From contig FPAN01000007.1 of the NCBI GenBank assembly GCA_900116395.1, forward strand, positions 79,146-143,145: DNA of 64,000 bases, read 5' to 3'. This document shows, one piece after another, positions 16,962 to 26,176 of this stretch (the stretch's first letter is position 1; each line of letters opens with the position of its first letter). Both the position numbers and the translations under genes were made by a program. This stretch comes from Lachnospiraceae bacterium XBD2001 (lineage in GTDB: Bacteria; Bacillota; Clostridia; Lachnospirales; Lachnospiraceae). Below the pieces are notes generated by a model. It ran no database searches. It was not told where the DNA came from and worked only from the letters and a program-made list of their open reading frames with translations.

Positions 16962-17801
16962 TTATGCGATGAAAAGAACGCCGAGGGTGCCCGGACCACA
17001 ATGGCTGGATACTACAGAGCCGGCGTAAGTCTCTAGAATTTCATCGAAGTGATGCAGCCCTTCTAAGTAGCTTCGCACCTGGGCTACCACCTCGGGATTG
17101 CAATGGGAATGGGTAATAAAGACCCGCTTCGGATTCGCCGCCAACAGGTCTGCCTCCATATCTTTTACGTAATCCATCACGTACTTGATGTCCCGGCCAC
17201 GGTACTTCTGCTCCGGATGCATTGCACCGTCAGCAACGGCAATCCGCGGATGAAGCTTCAGGGCAGATCCAAGCAGCGCTGCCAATCCGGAGCATCTGCC
17301 GCCACGGTGTAAGTATACTAAGGTATCAATTACGAAGCTAGCCCGCACCCGAGGCTTAATGGCCTCAACCGCCGCAACAATCTCCGCTGCAGACTTGCCT
17401 TCTGCTGCCAATTCCGCCGCATACAACACCTGCAATCCGATACCGGTAGACAGATTCGCGGAATCTATCACATGAACCCGCTCTTCCATATCCAAATCTA
17501 CCCCAGCCAATCTTGCATTATTAAAAGAGGCGGACATGGAAGAGGAAATGGTAAACACAATGTACTCATCCCCGGACTCTGCATCCAAGAAGTCTTCCAT
17601 ATCTCCAACACTTGGCGCTGCCGTCTTCGGAGTCGTTCCATTGGCATCCGACCAATCGAAAATTTGCAAAGGATTGATGTCCACGCCATCCCGATATTCC
17701 TTGTTCCCCAGATGCACATACAACGGAATGATTCCGATTCCATAGCGTTCCACCAACTCCGATGACAAATCACATGTACTGTCCGATAAGATTCGAATCA
17801 T
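16962..17801 (-). CDS. DegV family fatty-acid-binding protein
   Basis: A 279-aa DegV protein. The family binds a long-chain fatty acid and presents it to fatty acid kinase FakA. Hallmarks are SDSTCDLSSEL at residues 6-16, IPLYVHLG, the ISSSMSASFNNA loop, and the C-terminal HCGPGTLGVLF. GGGGGAGG stands five bases before the ATG. It follows mgtE by 18 bases and is probably co-transcribed with it. The physiological partner is not in this window. Confidence 0.92.
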   Translation of the reverse strand: MIRILSDSTCDLSSELVERYGIGIIPLYVHLGNKEYRDGVDINPLQIFDWSDANGTTPKTAAPSVGDMEDFLDAESGDEYIVFTISSSMSASFNNARLAGVDLDMEERVHVIDSANLSTGIGLQVLYAAELAAEGKSAAEIVAAVEAIKPRVRASFVIDTLVYLHRGGRCSGLAALLGSALKLHPRIAVADGAMHPEQKYRGRDIKYVMDYVKDMEADLLAANPKRVFITHSHCNPEVVAQVRSYLEGLHHFDEILETYAGSVVSSHCGPGTLGVLFIA

Positions 17802-17819
17802 AAAAACCTCCCCCTACAC

Positions 17820-19208
17820 TTAAATTCTTCCAACCAACAAAAGTCCTGCCAGGCCATAGTAGGTCACAACCGCTACCAGGTCATTCACCGTAGTAATGAG
17901 CGGACCGCTGGCCACTGCCGGATCCACCTTAATCTTATGGAAAAAGATCGGAATGATGGTTCCGATAAAACTGGATACAATCATGGCAATGAACAAAGAA
18001 AATCCAACGATTCCGGAGATTTGGAAGGCTGCTACCCACACAAATCCCTTCAAGCCATGTAAATACAGTGCAACAAAAACAAATGCCAGGCATCCCAAGA
18101 TCAAGCCGTTGGTACCGCCAACCCGCATCTCTTTCAATACGAACTTGAACTTCTCCAATCCGGAGATCTCTTCATCCATTAAGACACGAATGGTCACCGC
18201 AAGGGACTGGGTTCCTACGTTGCCGGCCATATCCAGAATTAAGGACTGGAACACAACCACAATGGCAACGGACGCCACCACTTTATCAAAAATACCGATG
18301 ACAGAGCTGGTTGCAAGTCCTAAACCCAGCAGTAATAACAGCCAAGGAATGCGCTTACGGATGCTCTCCCGAAGGCTCTCATGCAAGTCTTCTTCTGCCG
18401 TCAAACCTGCCAATCGCGCGTAATCTTCACCCATCTCATCATCTACCGCTTCGATGATGTCCTGGGATGTGATAACACCGATGATCTCTTTGTTCTCATT
18501 CAGAACCGGAATGGAATCCTCCGCGTAGTCTTTTAACATCTCAATGCTGTCAGAGATGCTCTCCTTCGCATCAATACTTGGATAACTATGAGAGATAATA
18601 TCCTCTAACGGAGAGCCTGCTCTGGCGAGAATCAAGTCTCTTAACTCAATAGCGCCGCAGTATTTCTTATCCTTATCCTCCACATAGATGGTATTGATAT
18701 TGTCATTCTCCTGGGACTGGGAGATTAAGGCACGCATGGCCTGCTTCACAGAGTAATCCTCTTCAATCACGATGAAATTGGTGGTCATCATGCTACCAAT
18801 CTCATCCTCATCATAGGAATTGATCAAGCGGACGTCTGCAGAAGCCTCTGCCTCCATGAGGCCAATCAGTTTCTCTCTCTGCTCTTCGTCCTCGATGTCT
18901 TCCAACGCATCTACCGCATCGTCGGCATCCATGTTCTCCAAGACGTCAGCCGCCTGCTCCGGCGTAATCTCGGACAAGTACTCTCCTACATCCTCAATGT
19001 AAGGGAAAATCTCGGACAGGCGCTCCGCACCAAGGATACCGAACAGTCGCTGACGGTCTTCCTTGTTCAACGCCTCATAAGCCTCCGCAATATCATTCTC
19101 ATGATAATCGTCGAGGGCTTCCATTAACTGTTCCGCATTTTCGTCGGAACGCAAAATATCAATAATTTCCTGGAGTTTGCTATCCTCCAATAATTCCTTT
19201 GTTTCCAT
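17820..19208 (-). CDS. mgtE: Magnesium transporter MgtE
   Basis: A 462-aa Mg2+ channel. The N domain of helical repeats (about residues 10-130) is rich in Asp/Glu that sense cytoplasmic Mg2+. Tandem CBS domains follow (about 136-256), then five membrane helices after residue 285. Signature segments GNVGTQSLAV and TTVNDLVAV near the pore are present. The ribosome site before the ATG is weak (GGGAA). A 220-base leader containing a short peptide gene and an attenuator-like hairpin precedes it. Confidence 0.95.
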   Translation of the reverse strand: METKELLEDSKLQEIIDILRSDENAEQLMEALDDYHENDIAEAYEALNKEDRQRLFGILGAERLSEIFPYIEDVGEYLSEITPEQAADVLENMDADDAVDALEDIEDEEQREKLIGLMEAEASADVRLINSYDEDEIGSMMTTNFIVIEEDYSVKQAMRALISQSQENDNINTIYVEDKDKKYCGAIELRDLILARAGSPLEDIISHSYPSIDAKESISDSIEMLKDYAEDSIPVLNENKEIIGVITSQDIIEAVDDEMGEDYARLAGLTAEEDLHESLRESIRKRIPWLLLLLGLGLATSSVIGIFDKVVASVAIVVVFQSLILDMAGNVGTQSLAVTIRVLMDEEISGLEKFKFVLKEMRVGGTNGLILGCLAFVFVALYLHGLKGFVWVAAFQISGIVGFSLFIAMIVSSFIGTIIPIFFHKIKVDPAVASGPLITTVNDLVAVVTYYGLAGLLLVGRI

Positions 19209-19456
19209 AGTTTCCCACGAACCATAGCATAAACAAAGTCACGGAGTCGATTGCATAGATTGGTAGACGATGGCACTTACCATCAAAACAGAGCTGTTCT
19301 ATACAAAAAGAGCAGCTACTGTATATTCTGTAAATGTCTCGTCGCAACATAATCGACTGTGACTGTCACATTTATCCATAGCTGCTCTCCTTTCATTTAA
19401 AATCAAGTTAGCGAATTGCCATAAAAAAAGTATCACAAAAGTCAGCGTTTTGTAAA
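19209..19456 (-). promoter_or_regulatory. mgtE leader: promoter, attenuator-like hairpin and long-range pairing
   Basis: Promoter TTTACA (19451-19456), 16-base spacer, GATACT (19429-19434) on the minus strand. Perfect 10-base arms AGAGCAGCTA/TAGCTGCTCT (19379-19388 and 19309-19318) enclose 60 bases; the 3' arm runs into TTTTTG, as in an intrinsic terminator. An 8-base element at 19351-19358 (AGTCGATT in the RNA) can pair with AATCGACT at 19245-19252 nearer the mgtE start. A small hairpin sits at 19269-19284. The conserved core of the M-box Mg2+ riboswitch was not recognised. Confidence 0.55.
19299..19379 (-). CDS. Leader peptide gene upstream of mgtE (26 aa)
   Basis: ATG at 19377-19379 with AAAGGAG seven bases upstream; the peptide is MDKCDSHSRLCCDETFTEYT followed by VAALFV and a TAG stop. 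It holds three cysteines, two of them adjacent, and five acidic residues. Its end lies inside the 3' arm of a hairpin whose 5' arm covers its own start region. That coupling suggests a regulatory leader peptide rather than a functional protein. I do not recognise it as a described family. Confidence 0.55.
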   Translation of the reverse strand: MDKCDSHSRLCCDETFTEYTVAALFV

Positions 19457-19465
19457 CCCTAAATC

Positions 19466-20845
19466 CTATGGTTCCACAGTTTTTTGATACAGTGGCTGGA
19501 TATCTCTTCCCATTACGAAGCGCAAGAAGCTAAAGGCCAAAATCAAAGAGAATACCTCGGCAATCGGGAAGGCCCACCATACCGCGTTGATGCCGCCAAG
19601 GTACGCCAATACGAAAGCTGCCGGAAGCAGCACCACCAACTGGCGGACAATGGAAGTAATCATACTGAAGAAGCCGTGTCCCAAAGCTTGCAGGGCAGAG
19701 GAACAAATAATGGAGACGCCCGCAATCATAAAATGAACGCTGATGATACGAAGGGCCACAACACCCATGGCCATCATATTCTCGGAAGCAGAAAACAGTC
19801 CTAAGAAGAACTTCGGGAACACCCAAAACAGCACGGTTCCAACAGCCATAATTATCACTGCCGCTCTTCCCGCAAGGAAAATGGTTCGCTTGATGCGGTC
19901 CGGCTTGGCAGCACCGTAATTGTAAGCAACAATCGGAATCATACCGTTATTCAAACCGAAAATCGGCATAAAGATAAAGCTCTGGAGCTTAAAGTACACG
20001 CCGAATACCGCAGCCGCCGTCGGTCCGGATACCCACAACAGAATTTTGTTCAATCCGAAATTCATAATCGAACCGATGGCCACCATAACAATGGAAGGCG
20101 CACCGATAGAATAGATATGGCCTACAATCTCACCGCTGAGGCGATACTTGCGCATATCCAGATGCAATTCCTTATTAAAATGAATGTTGAAATAGATAGC
20201 CAGAATCGTACCTACGGTCTGCCCGAAAATCGTTGCAATTGCCGCACCGGCAACCCCCATTTTCGGGAACGGTCCGATACCGAAGATCAACATTGGATCT
20301 AAGATGACGTTAATCACCGCACCTACAATCTGGGTAATCATGGAATAGAAGGTCTTGCCGGTGGCCTGCAGTAATTTTTCAAATACCACCTGGAAAAATA
20401 CACCGAAGCACAACCAACCGATGATATGCAAATAAGTGGTTCCGTAGGTAATAATCTGCGCGTCCTGTGTCAGCAAGTGAAAAAACCGGTCGGTCGTCAG
20501 ACTGATTCCTACACAGAATACGATAGCAGTAAACAGTGCCAACCAGATACCGTTCACGGCGACTCGGTTGGCACGGTCAAAATTCTTTTCACCTAAATGA
20601 CGGGATACCAGAGCGTTCATACCGACAGCGGTACCCATGGCAAAAGCAATCATCAAATTCTGAATAGGGAATGCCAAAGATACTGCAGTCAGCGCGTCCT
20701 CCTCAATCATGGCCACGAAGATACTATCCACAATGTTGTACAACGCCTGTACCAGCATGGAAATCATCATCGGGGTGGACATGTTCACCAGTAACTTACC
20801 GATGGGCATGGTTCCCATCTTATTCTCAACAACTTGTTCCGACAT
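19466..20845 (-). CDS. MATE family efflux transporter
   Basis: A 459-aa integral membrane protein with twelve predicted helices and two MatE repeats; MLVQALYNIVDSIFVAMI at the first helices is characteristic. It probably exports cationic drugs or metabolites by Na+/H+ antiport. ATG at 20845 is preferred over the ATG two codons earlier because AAAGGA is then five bases away. It lies between alaS and mgtE on the same strand but is separated from alaS by a terminator. Confidence 0.9.
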   Translation of the reverse strand: MSEQVVENKMGTMPIGKLLVNMSTPMMISMLVQALYNIVDSIFVAMIEEDALTAVSLAFPIQNLMIAFAMGTAVGMNALVSRHLGEKNFDRANRVAVNGIWLALFTAIVFCVGISLTTDRFFHLLTQDAQIITYGTTYLHIIGWLCFGVFFQVVFEKLLQATGKTFYSMITQIVGAVINVILDPMLIFGIGPFPKMGVAGAAIATIFGQTVGTILAIYFNIHFNKELHLDMRKYRLSGEIVGHIYSIGAPSIVMVAIGSIMNFGLNKILLWVSGPTAAAVFGVYFKLQSFIFMPIFGLNNGMIPIVAYNYGAAKPDRIKRTIFLAGRAAVIIMAVGTVLFWVFPKFFLGLFSASENMMAMGVVALRIISVHFMIAGVSIICSSALQALGHGFFSMITSIVRQLVVLLPAAFVLAYLGGINAVWWAFPIAEVFSLILAFSFLRFVMGRDIQPLYQKTVEP

Positions 20846-20856
20846 ATACATCCTTT

Positions 20857-20891
20857 CAAAAAAGCAGGGGAACCTAAATTGGTTCCCCGCT
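20857..20891 (-). terminator. alaS terminator
   Basis: AGC-GGGGAACC at the minus-strand 5' side pairs with GGTTCCCC-GCT (20863-20891, loop AATTTA), followed by six T on the minus strand. It lies between the alaS stop and the MATE start. Confidence 0.9.
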
Positions 20892-20902
20892 AAACATTCA
20901 AC

Positions 20903-23569
20903 TTATACCATGGTCTCAAGAACAGCCTTTGCCTCAGCAAGCGCATCAGCGATGCCTGCCGGGTTCTTACCGCCGGCCTGAGCCATATTCGGACGGCCAC
21001 CGCCGCCTCCGCCAACCTTCGGAGCAATTGCCTTAATTAAGTTGCCTGCATGAGCGCCGGCAGCGATTGCACCATCAGTGACCATAACCATCAAGGATAC
21101 CTTGCCGTCAGCCTCGGAAGCAAGAACGATAACGCCCTTCTCCCCAACGGAAGCCTTCAGCTCATCACCTAAGTCACGAAGTCCGTTCATATCCACACCG
21201 GACAGAGCCTTGGTGATCAGGTTCACACCCTTCACGTCTTCCATATCGGAAGAAGCATCGCCAAGTGCCTCACGAGCAGCCTTGGCCTTCATGGACTCAA
21301 GCTCGGAAGCTAAAGCCTTCATCTCCTTCTGCATGGACTCGATCTTCTCAACAAGGGATTTCGGAGAGGTCTTCGCAACAGCAGCTGCACGGTTCAACTC
21401 AGCCTCAATCTCCTTGTAGTAAGCGATTACATTGGCACCGGTAATGGCCTCGATACGACGGGTACCACCGGCTACACCGGACTCGGAAACAATCTTGAAG
21501 GTTCCGATATCTGCCGTATTGGCTACATGTGTACCACCACACAATTCCTTAGAGAACTCACCCATGGTAACCACACGAACTTCTTCGCCGTACTTCTCGC
21601 CGAAGAGTGCCATTGCACCGGACTTACGAGCCTCATCAATGCTCATAACAGCGGTCTCAACCGGAAGTGCCTTGGCAATCTGCTCATTCACCATAGCCTC
21701 TACACGCTCAATCTCCTCTGTGGTCATTGCCTTGTCATGAGAGAAATCGAAACGGGTACGGGTGGCATCCTGATAGGAGCCGGCCTGCTCTACATGGTTA
21801 CCAAGTACTTCACGAAGTGCCTTCTGAAGTAAGTGGGTAGCAGAATGGTTCTTGCAGGTAGCTGCACGAAGTGCTGCATCAACCTCGAAGGAAGCGCTCT
21901 TGCCCTTCTGTAACATACCGCTCTTCACATATCCGACATGTGCAATCTTGTTACCTACAACCTTGATGGTATCCTCTACAACGAATACACCATCACCGCA
22001 AGTAATCACACCGTGATCACCCTGCTGTCCACCCATGGTTGCATAGAATGGAGTGGTCTCGGCAATAATTGCACCCTTATCACCCTCAGCCAAAGCGTCG
22101 GTTAATTCACCGCCGTCCTCACCGAAGACAACCAAATCACGCATAACCTCTTCTGCAGTGGTCTTATCATAACCATCGAAGGTACTTACGTAATCGGTAG
22201 GAATCTCATTGTAAACCGTAGCGTCTGCACCCATGTAGTTGGTCTCCTTACGGGCACCACGTGCGGTCTCTTTCTGATGCTGCATGCACTTCTCGAAGCC
22301 TGCTGCATCATAGGAATATCCCTTCTCTTCCAAAATCTCGGCAGTCAAATCTACCGGGAATCCGAAGGTATCATAAAGCATGAACGCATTCTCGCCGGAT
22401 AATTCCTTGGAGCCTGCTGCTTCCATCTCAGCTTCCATCTCAGCCAACTTCTCAAGTCCCTTATCCAGGGTACGGTTGAAGCGCTCTTCCTCGCCGTTCA
22501 AGGTCTTGAAGATGAATTCCTTCTTCTCTTCCAACTCCGGATAACCATCCTTGGAGTTGTTGATGACAACCTCAGACAAGCGAGCCATGAATAATCCGTC
22601 AATGCCGAGCATACGTCCGTGACGTGCTGCACGACGAATGATACGACGAAGTACATACTCACGACCTGCAGTACCCGGACGGATACCGTCGGAAATCATG
22701 AATGTTGCGGAACGAATATGATCGGTAATCAAACGAATGGATACGTCGTCCAGAGCATCCACATGGTAGGTTTTGCCGGACAACTCGCATACCTTATCGC
22801 GGATTTCCTTCATGGTATCAATATCGAATACGGAATCTACGTCCTGCATAACAACAGCCAGACGCTCTAATCCCATACCGGTATCGATGTTCTTGTTCTC
22901 TAACTCTTCATATCCGCCATGACCGTCACCGTTGAACTGGGTGAATACGTTGTTCCAAACCTCCATAAAGCGGTCGCAATCGCAACCAACCTTACAATCC
23001 GGCTTGCCACATCCGTACTTCTCTCCACGGTCATAGTAGATCTCGGAACAAGGTCCGCAAGGTCCTGCTCCGTGCTCCCAGAAGTTATCACACTCACCGG
23101 TTACCGGATCACGGTAAAAACGGGTAATACGCTCCGGCGCAACGCCAACTTCCTTGGTCCAAATCTCGAAAGCCTCATCGTCTTCTCCGTAAATAGACGG
23201 ATACAGACGGTCCGGATCCAATCCGAGCACTTCCGTTAAGAATTCCCAGGACCAGGCAATTGCCTCATGCTTGAAGTAATCTCCGAAAGAGAAGTTACCA
23301 AGCATCTCGAAGAATGTCAGGTGACGTGCGGTCTTACCAACATTCTCGATATCACCGGTACGGATACACTTCTGGCAGGTAGTAACTCTGCGGCGAGGTG
23401 GAATTTCCTGGCCGGTGAAGTATGGCTTCAATGGAGCCATACCGGCATTAATCAAAAGTAAACTGTTGTCATTGTGCGGTACGAGAGAAAAGCTCTTCAT
23501 TGCTAAGTGACCTTTGCTCTCAAAAAACTGCAAATAGCTTCTACGCAGTTCGTTTACTCCGTTTTTCAT
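20903..23569 (-). CDS. alaS: Alanyl-tRNA synthetase
   Basis: An 888-aa class II synthetase that charges tRNA-Ala. The N-terminal catalytic domain begins NELRRSYLQFFESKGH, and motif 2 lies around the segment HLTFFEMLGNFSFGDYFK. The editing domain has zinc-binding HSATH and CGGTHV motifs, and a C-Ala domain ends the protein, with the glycine-rich GGGGGGRP near the terminus. ATG at 23569 is chosen with GGAGG 11 bases upstream. No T-box leader is visible upstream; a small membrane-protein gene precedes it by 21 bases. Confidence 0.97.
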   Translation of the reverse strand: MKNGVNELRRSYLQFFESKGHLAMKSFSLVPHNDNSLLLINAGMAPLKPYFTGQEIPPRRRVTTCQKCIRTGDIENVGKTARHLTFFEMLGNFSFGDYFKHEAIAWSWEFLTEVLGLDPDRLYPSIYGEDDEAFEIWTKEVGVAPERITRFYRDPVTGECDNFWEHGAGPCGPCSEIYYDRGEKYGCGKPDCKVGCDCDRFMEVWNNVFTQFNGDGHGGYEELENKNIDTGMGLERLAVVMQDVDSVFDIDTMKEIRDKVCELSGKTYHVDALDDVSIRLITDHIRSATFMISDGIRPGTAGREYVLRRIIRRAARHGRMLGIDGLFMARLSEVVINNSKDGYPELEEKKEFIFKTLNGEEERFNRTLDKGLEKLAEMEAEMEAAGSKELSGENAFMLYDTFGFPVDLTAEILEEKGYSYDAAGFEKCMQHQKETARGARKETNYMGADATVYNEIPTDYVSTFDGYDKTTAEEVMRDLVVFGEDGGELTDALAEGDKGAIIAETTPFYATMGGQQGDHGVITCGDGVFVVEDTIKVVGNKIAHVGYVKSGMLQKGKSASFEVDAALRAATCKNHSATHLLQKALREVLGNHVEQAGSYQDATRTRFDFSHDKAMTTEEIERVEAMVNEQIAKALPVETAVMSIDEARKSGAMALFGEKYGEEVRVVTMGEFSKELCGGTHVANTADIGTFKIVSESGVAGGTRRIEAITGANVIAYYKEIEAELNRAAAVAKTSPKSLVEKIESMQKEMKALASELESMKAKAAREALGDASSDMEDVKGVNLITKALSGVDMNGLRDLGDELKASVGEKGVIVLASEADGKVSLMVMVTDGAIAAGAHAGNLIKAIAPKVGGGGGGRPNMAQAGGKNPAGIADALAEAKAVLETMV

Positions 23570-23590
23570 GAGTAATGATTCCTCCAAACT

Positions 23591-23764
23591 TTATCTATTT
23601 TCCTCTGAGGAAGAAGCCTCAGATACCACAGCTTCTGCCGTGGCTGCCTTCGCATCCTTACTCTTGCGAAGAGCGATTCCAATCTTGGCGCCGCAAACGG
23701 CTACCGCGATTAAAATAATCATGATAATTAAATACTGTAAGAAACTTCCCAAAAATGCTGTCAT
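23591..23764 (-). CDS. Small single-pass membrane protein upstream of alaS
   Basis: A 57-aa protein, MTAFLGSFLQYLIIMIILIA and onward, with one hydrophobic helix at about residues 8-33 followed by a basic stretch (LRKSKDAK) and an Ala/Ser/Glu-rich tail. GGAG lies eight bases before the ATG, and alaS starts 21 bases after its stop, so it is probably co-transcribed. The N-out, basic-in charge pattern supports a real membrane anchor. Function unknown. Confidence 0.7.
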   Translation of the reverse strand: MTAFLGSFLQYLIIMIILIAVAVCGAKIGIALRKSKDAKAATAEAVVSEASSSEENR

Positions 23765-23871
23765 AGCAACTTCTCCTTTCTGAAGAAACTGGGGTTAGTA
23801 CATCGCTAACTTCCTAATTATAAATGAGTAAAACTACTTATTCAAGTGTGGATTCCCCACGATACTTGCAA

Positions 23872-24705
23872 TTACAGGCTTTTGTGAATCTCACCGATGG
23901 TGCGGGTTACAAGCTCGGTAAAGGTCTTGGATACGCTCTTGCCGGCCTCAATGACCTCTTCCTCAGATAACGGATTGGCGGAAATTCCTGCTGCCATGTT
24001 GGAAATACAGGAAATACCAACAATCTTCATACCCATATGGTTGGCTGCGATTGCCTCAACAGCGGTACTCATGCCAACTGCATCTCCACCAAGGGTACGT
24101 ACCATGTTCACCTCTGCAGGAGTCTCATAGTTCGGTCCCTTCAGCTGGAAGTATACGCCTTCCTGAAGGTGAATGTTCATATCTGCTGCGCACTTACGTA
24201 CTATCTGCTGGAGCTCCAAATCATAGATGTGGCTCATATCCGGGAAGCGAACACCGAACTCATCGATATTCGGACCGGTAAGCGGAGACGGCATGAATGC
24301 TGCGTTCTGGTCGGTAATCAACATCAAATCTCCCGCATGGAATCCGGTCTTCACACCACCTGCTGCATTGGTCAGGAATAAGACCTTGGCACCAAGTAAC
24401 TTCATCAGGCGAATCGGAAGTACCACGTCAGACATCTCATATCCTTCGTAAAAATGTACACGTCCCTGCATGCACACAACCGGTACATCTCCTACATAAC
24501 CGAAGAGGAATCTGCCCTTGTGGCCCGGAGCGGTAGATACCGGAAATCCCTCAATATCTTTGTAATCAACAGTTGCTTCCACACGAATCTGATCGCCGTA
24601 ATCACCCAATCCGGATCCTAACACCAATCCGATCTCCGGAACGAAATCTACCTTCGCGCGGACACTCTGTAAACATCTCTCAAGCTTTTCATATACTGGA
24701 TTCAT
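23872..24705 (-). CDS. punA: Purine nucleoside phosphorylase
   Basis: A 277-aa class-I-family trimeric PNP, which cleaves (deoxy)inosine and guanosine with phosphate. The phosphate-binding VLGSGLGDYG is near residue 28, and LTNAAGGVKTGFHAGDLMLITD is the family signature. NMAAGIS close to the C-terminus holds the purine-site Asn-equivalent region. The ATG at 24705 with GGAGG upstream is preferred over a start 57 bases further upstream that has no ribosome site. It is a monocistronic purine-salvage gene here. Confidence 0.93.
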   Translation of the reverse strand: MNPVYEKLERCLQSVRAKVDFVPEIGLVLGSGLGDYGDQIRVEATVDYKDIEGFPVSTAPGHKGRFLFGYVGDVPVVCMQGRVHFYEGYEMSDVVLPIRLMKLLGAKVLFLTNAAGGVKTGFHAGDLMLITDQNAAFMPSPLTGPNIDEFGVRFPDMSHIYDLELQQIVRKCAADMNIHLQEGVYFQLKGPNYETPAEVNMVRTLGGDAVGMSTAVEAIAANHMGMKIVGISCISNMAAGISANPLSEEEVIEAGKSVSKTFTELVTRTIGEIHKSL

Positions 24706-24775
24706 AAATGACTCCCTCCTACTATTTGTTATTCTTTCTTCATACAACAAATAAAAAAGCACTCTCTCGTTACTT

Positions 24776-24784
24776 ATTTTACCA
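24776..24784 (-). promoter_or_regulatory. Extended -10 promoter of punA
   Basis: Minus-strand TGGTAAAAT, followed about 70 bases later by the start codon. AGCACTC and GAGTGCT arms lie on either side of it (near 24758-24764 and 24813-24819), which could be operator half-sites or a hairpin. Confidence 0.45.
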
Positions 24785-24824
24785 CATTGGGGACTTGTAA
24801 AAAAGAAGGCAGGAGTGCTACATT

Positions 24825-24833
24825 TGATATGAT
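24825..24833 (+). promoter_or_regulatory. Extended -10 promoter of the CLC channel gene
   Basis: TGATATGAT, an extended -10 with one mismatch, 36 bases before the start codon. No clear -35. Confidence 0.45.
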
Positions 24834-24868
24834 TCTGTAGTACGTTTTTTCGCGGAAGGAGTTATCAC

Positions 24869-26137
24869 ATGAATACTGAGGAGAGTTATATCCGTCACAA
24901 AATCAAACATAACGAAGAGCGTTTCTTATCCACCCTTCGTTGGATTCTGTTCTCCTTTATCGTAGGATTGGCCTTAGGCGTGGTGGGAGCTATGTTCCAT
25001 CATGGAATCTCCTACGTAACGGACCTTCGGTTATCCCATCCGTTTCTGTTATATCTGTTGCCGGTGGGTGCCATTCTCATTGCCCTGTTGTATAAGGTTT
25101 GCGGCTATGAGAATGACGGCGGAACCAATGTGGTCATTGCCTCCATTCATTCCGATGAGCGCATTCCACTCCGAATGTCGGTTCTGATTTTTATTTCCAC
25201 AATTTTTTCCCATCTGTGCGGTGCATCCGTCGGTCGAGAAGGTGCAGCCCTACAGGTCGGCGGCAGTCTCGGTTATTCCGTTGGGCGTTTGCTTCGCTTT
25301 AATGACCGGGACAAAAAAACCATGGTCATGGTAGGTATGAGCGCAGTGTTCTCCGCCCTCTTCGGTACCCCGTTTGCGGCGGCCATCTTCTCCATGGAAG
25401 TGGTCTCTGTAGGCATCATGCATTATGCGGCATTGCTTCCGTGTACCATTGCATCCTTAACCGCCCGGTATGTGGCAGCCCGCTTAGGTGCACCGGCTCC
25501 CTTCTATGAGATTATGGAGTATTCCAAGTTCAACTTTGTAAGCTGTCTAAAGATTGCCTTATTGGCCAGCCTCTGTGGCCTGGTGTCCATTCTCTTTTGT
25601 GTCAGCCTGCACAAGACCAGCGGTCTTGCCAAGAAGTACTTAAAGAACCGCTATCTGCGGGCACTGATTGGCGGTACACTGATGCTTATCATCTCCCTGC
25701 TGATTGAAAATCAGGACTTCAACGGTGCAGGAACTGCAGTCATCGCCGGCTGTATCAGCGGCGAGACCGTTCCTTACGCCTTTCTGCTTAAGATTGTAGT
25801 GACATCCATCTGTATCGCAGCCGGTTACAAAGGCGGCGAGATCGTACCAACCTTCTATATCGGTGCATCCTTCGGTTGCCTCTTCGGGCAGTTAGCAGGC
25901 ATCTCTCCATCCATGTGTGCGGCCATCGGTATGGGTGCTATGTTCTGCGGGGTCACCAACAGTCCGATTACCGCGTTTTTGATCTGCTTAGAGCTCTTCG
26001 GATTCGACGGAGCCAATTTCTTCCTGTTGGCCATTGCCTTCAGCTACGTGGTCTCCGGATACTTCGGTCTCTACAGCAGCCAGAAAATCGTTTACTCCAA
26101 ATTCAAATCCAATTTCATCAACAAGATGACCGAATAA
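24869..26137 (+). CDS. CLC family chloride channel or H+/Cl- exchanger
   Basis: A 422-aa membrane protein with the CLC selectivity segments: GREGAALQVG near residue 130 (holding the gating glutamate of the GREG motif) and KGGEIVPTFYIGASFG near residue 325 (GGxxxP motif). Bacterial members mostly exchange two Cl- for one H+ and help in acid resistance; some are fluoride antiporters. The gating glutamate is present, consistent with an exchanger. It is transcribed alone, with GGAAGGAG before the ATG and a strong terminator after the stop. Confidence 0.92.
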   Translation: MNTEESYIRHKIKHNEERFLSTLRWILFSFIVGLALGVVGAMFHHGISYVTDLRLSHPFLLYLLPVGAILIALLYKVCGYENDGGTNVVIASIHSDERIPLRMSVLIFISTIFSHLCGASVGREGAALQVGGSLGYSVGRLLRFNDRDKKTMVMVGMSAVFSALFGTPFAAAIFSMEVVSVGIMHYAALLPCTIASLTARYVAARLGAPAPFYEIMEYSKFNFVSCLKIALLASLCGLVSILFCVSLHKTSGLAKKYLKNRYLRALIGGTLMLIISLLIENQDFNGAGTAVIAGCISGETVPYAFLLKIVVTSICIAAGYKGGEIVPTFYIGASFGCLFGQLAGISPSMCAAIGMGAMFCGVTNSPITAFLICLELFGFDGANFFLLAIAFSYVVSGYFGLYSSQKIVYSKFKSNFINKMTE

Positions 26138-26176
26138 AAAAACTTCCCGAGAGGATTCCTCCCGGGAAGTTTTTTA
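26136..26176. terminator. Bidirectional terminator after the CLC gene
   Basis: ACTTCCCG (26142-26149) pairs with CGGGAAGT (26163-26170), with GAGGA/TCCTC inside. It is flanked by A- and T-runs on both sides and serves both convergent genes. Confidence 0.92.

Noticed and set aside
16787..16999. N-terminal extension of the HipA-type kinase
   Set aside because: Would cross the operators, promoter and long hairpin; the missing HipA N-subdomain is coded by the partner gene instead.
19209..19456. M-box (ykoK) magnesium riboswitch before mgtE
   Set aside because: I could not find the conserved core sequence; only a short peptide gene and hairpins are visible. A covariance search is still needed.
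23765..23871. T-box leader for alaS
   Set aside because: The space is only about 107 bases and shows neither the AGGGTGGNACCGCG-type T-box sequence nor an antiterminator.
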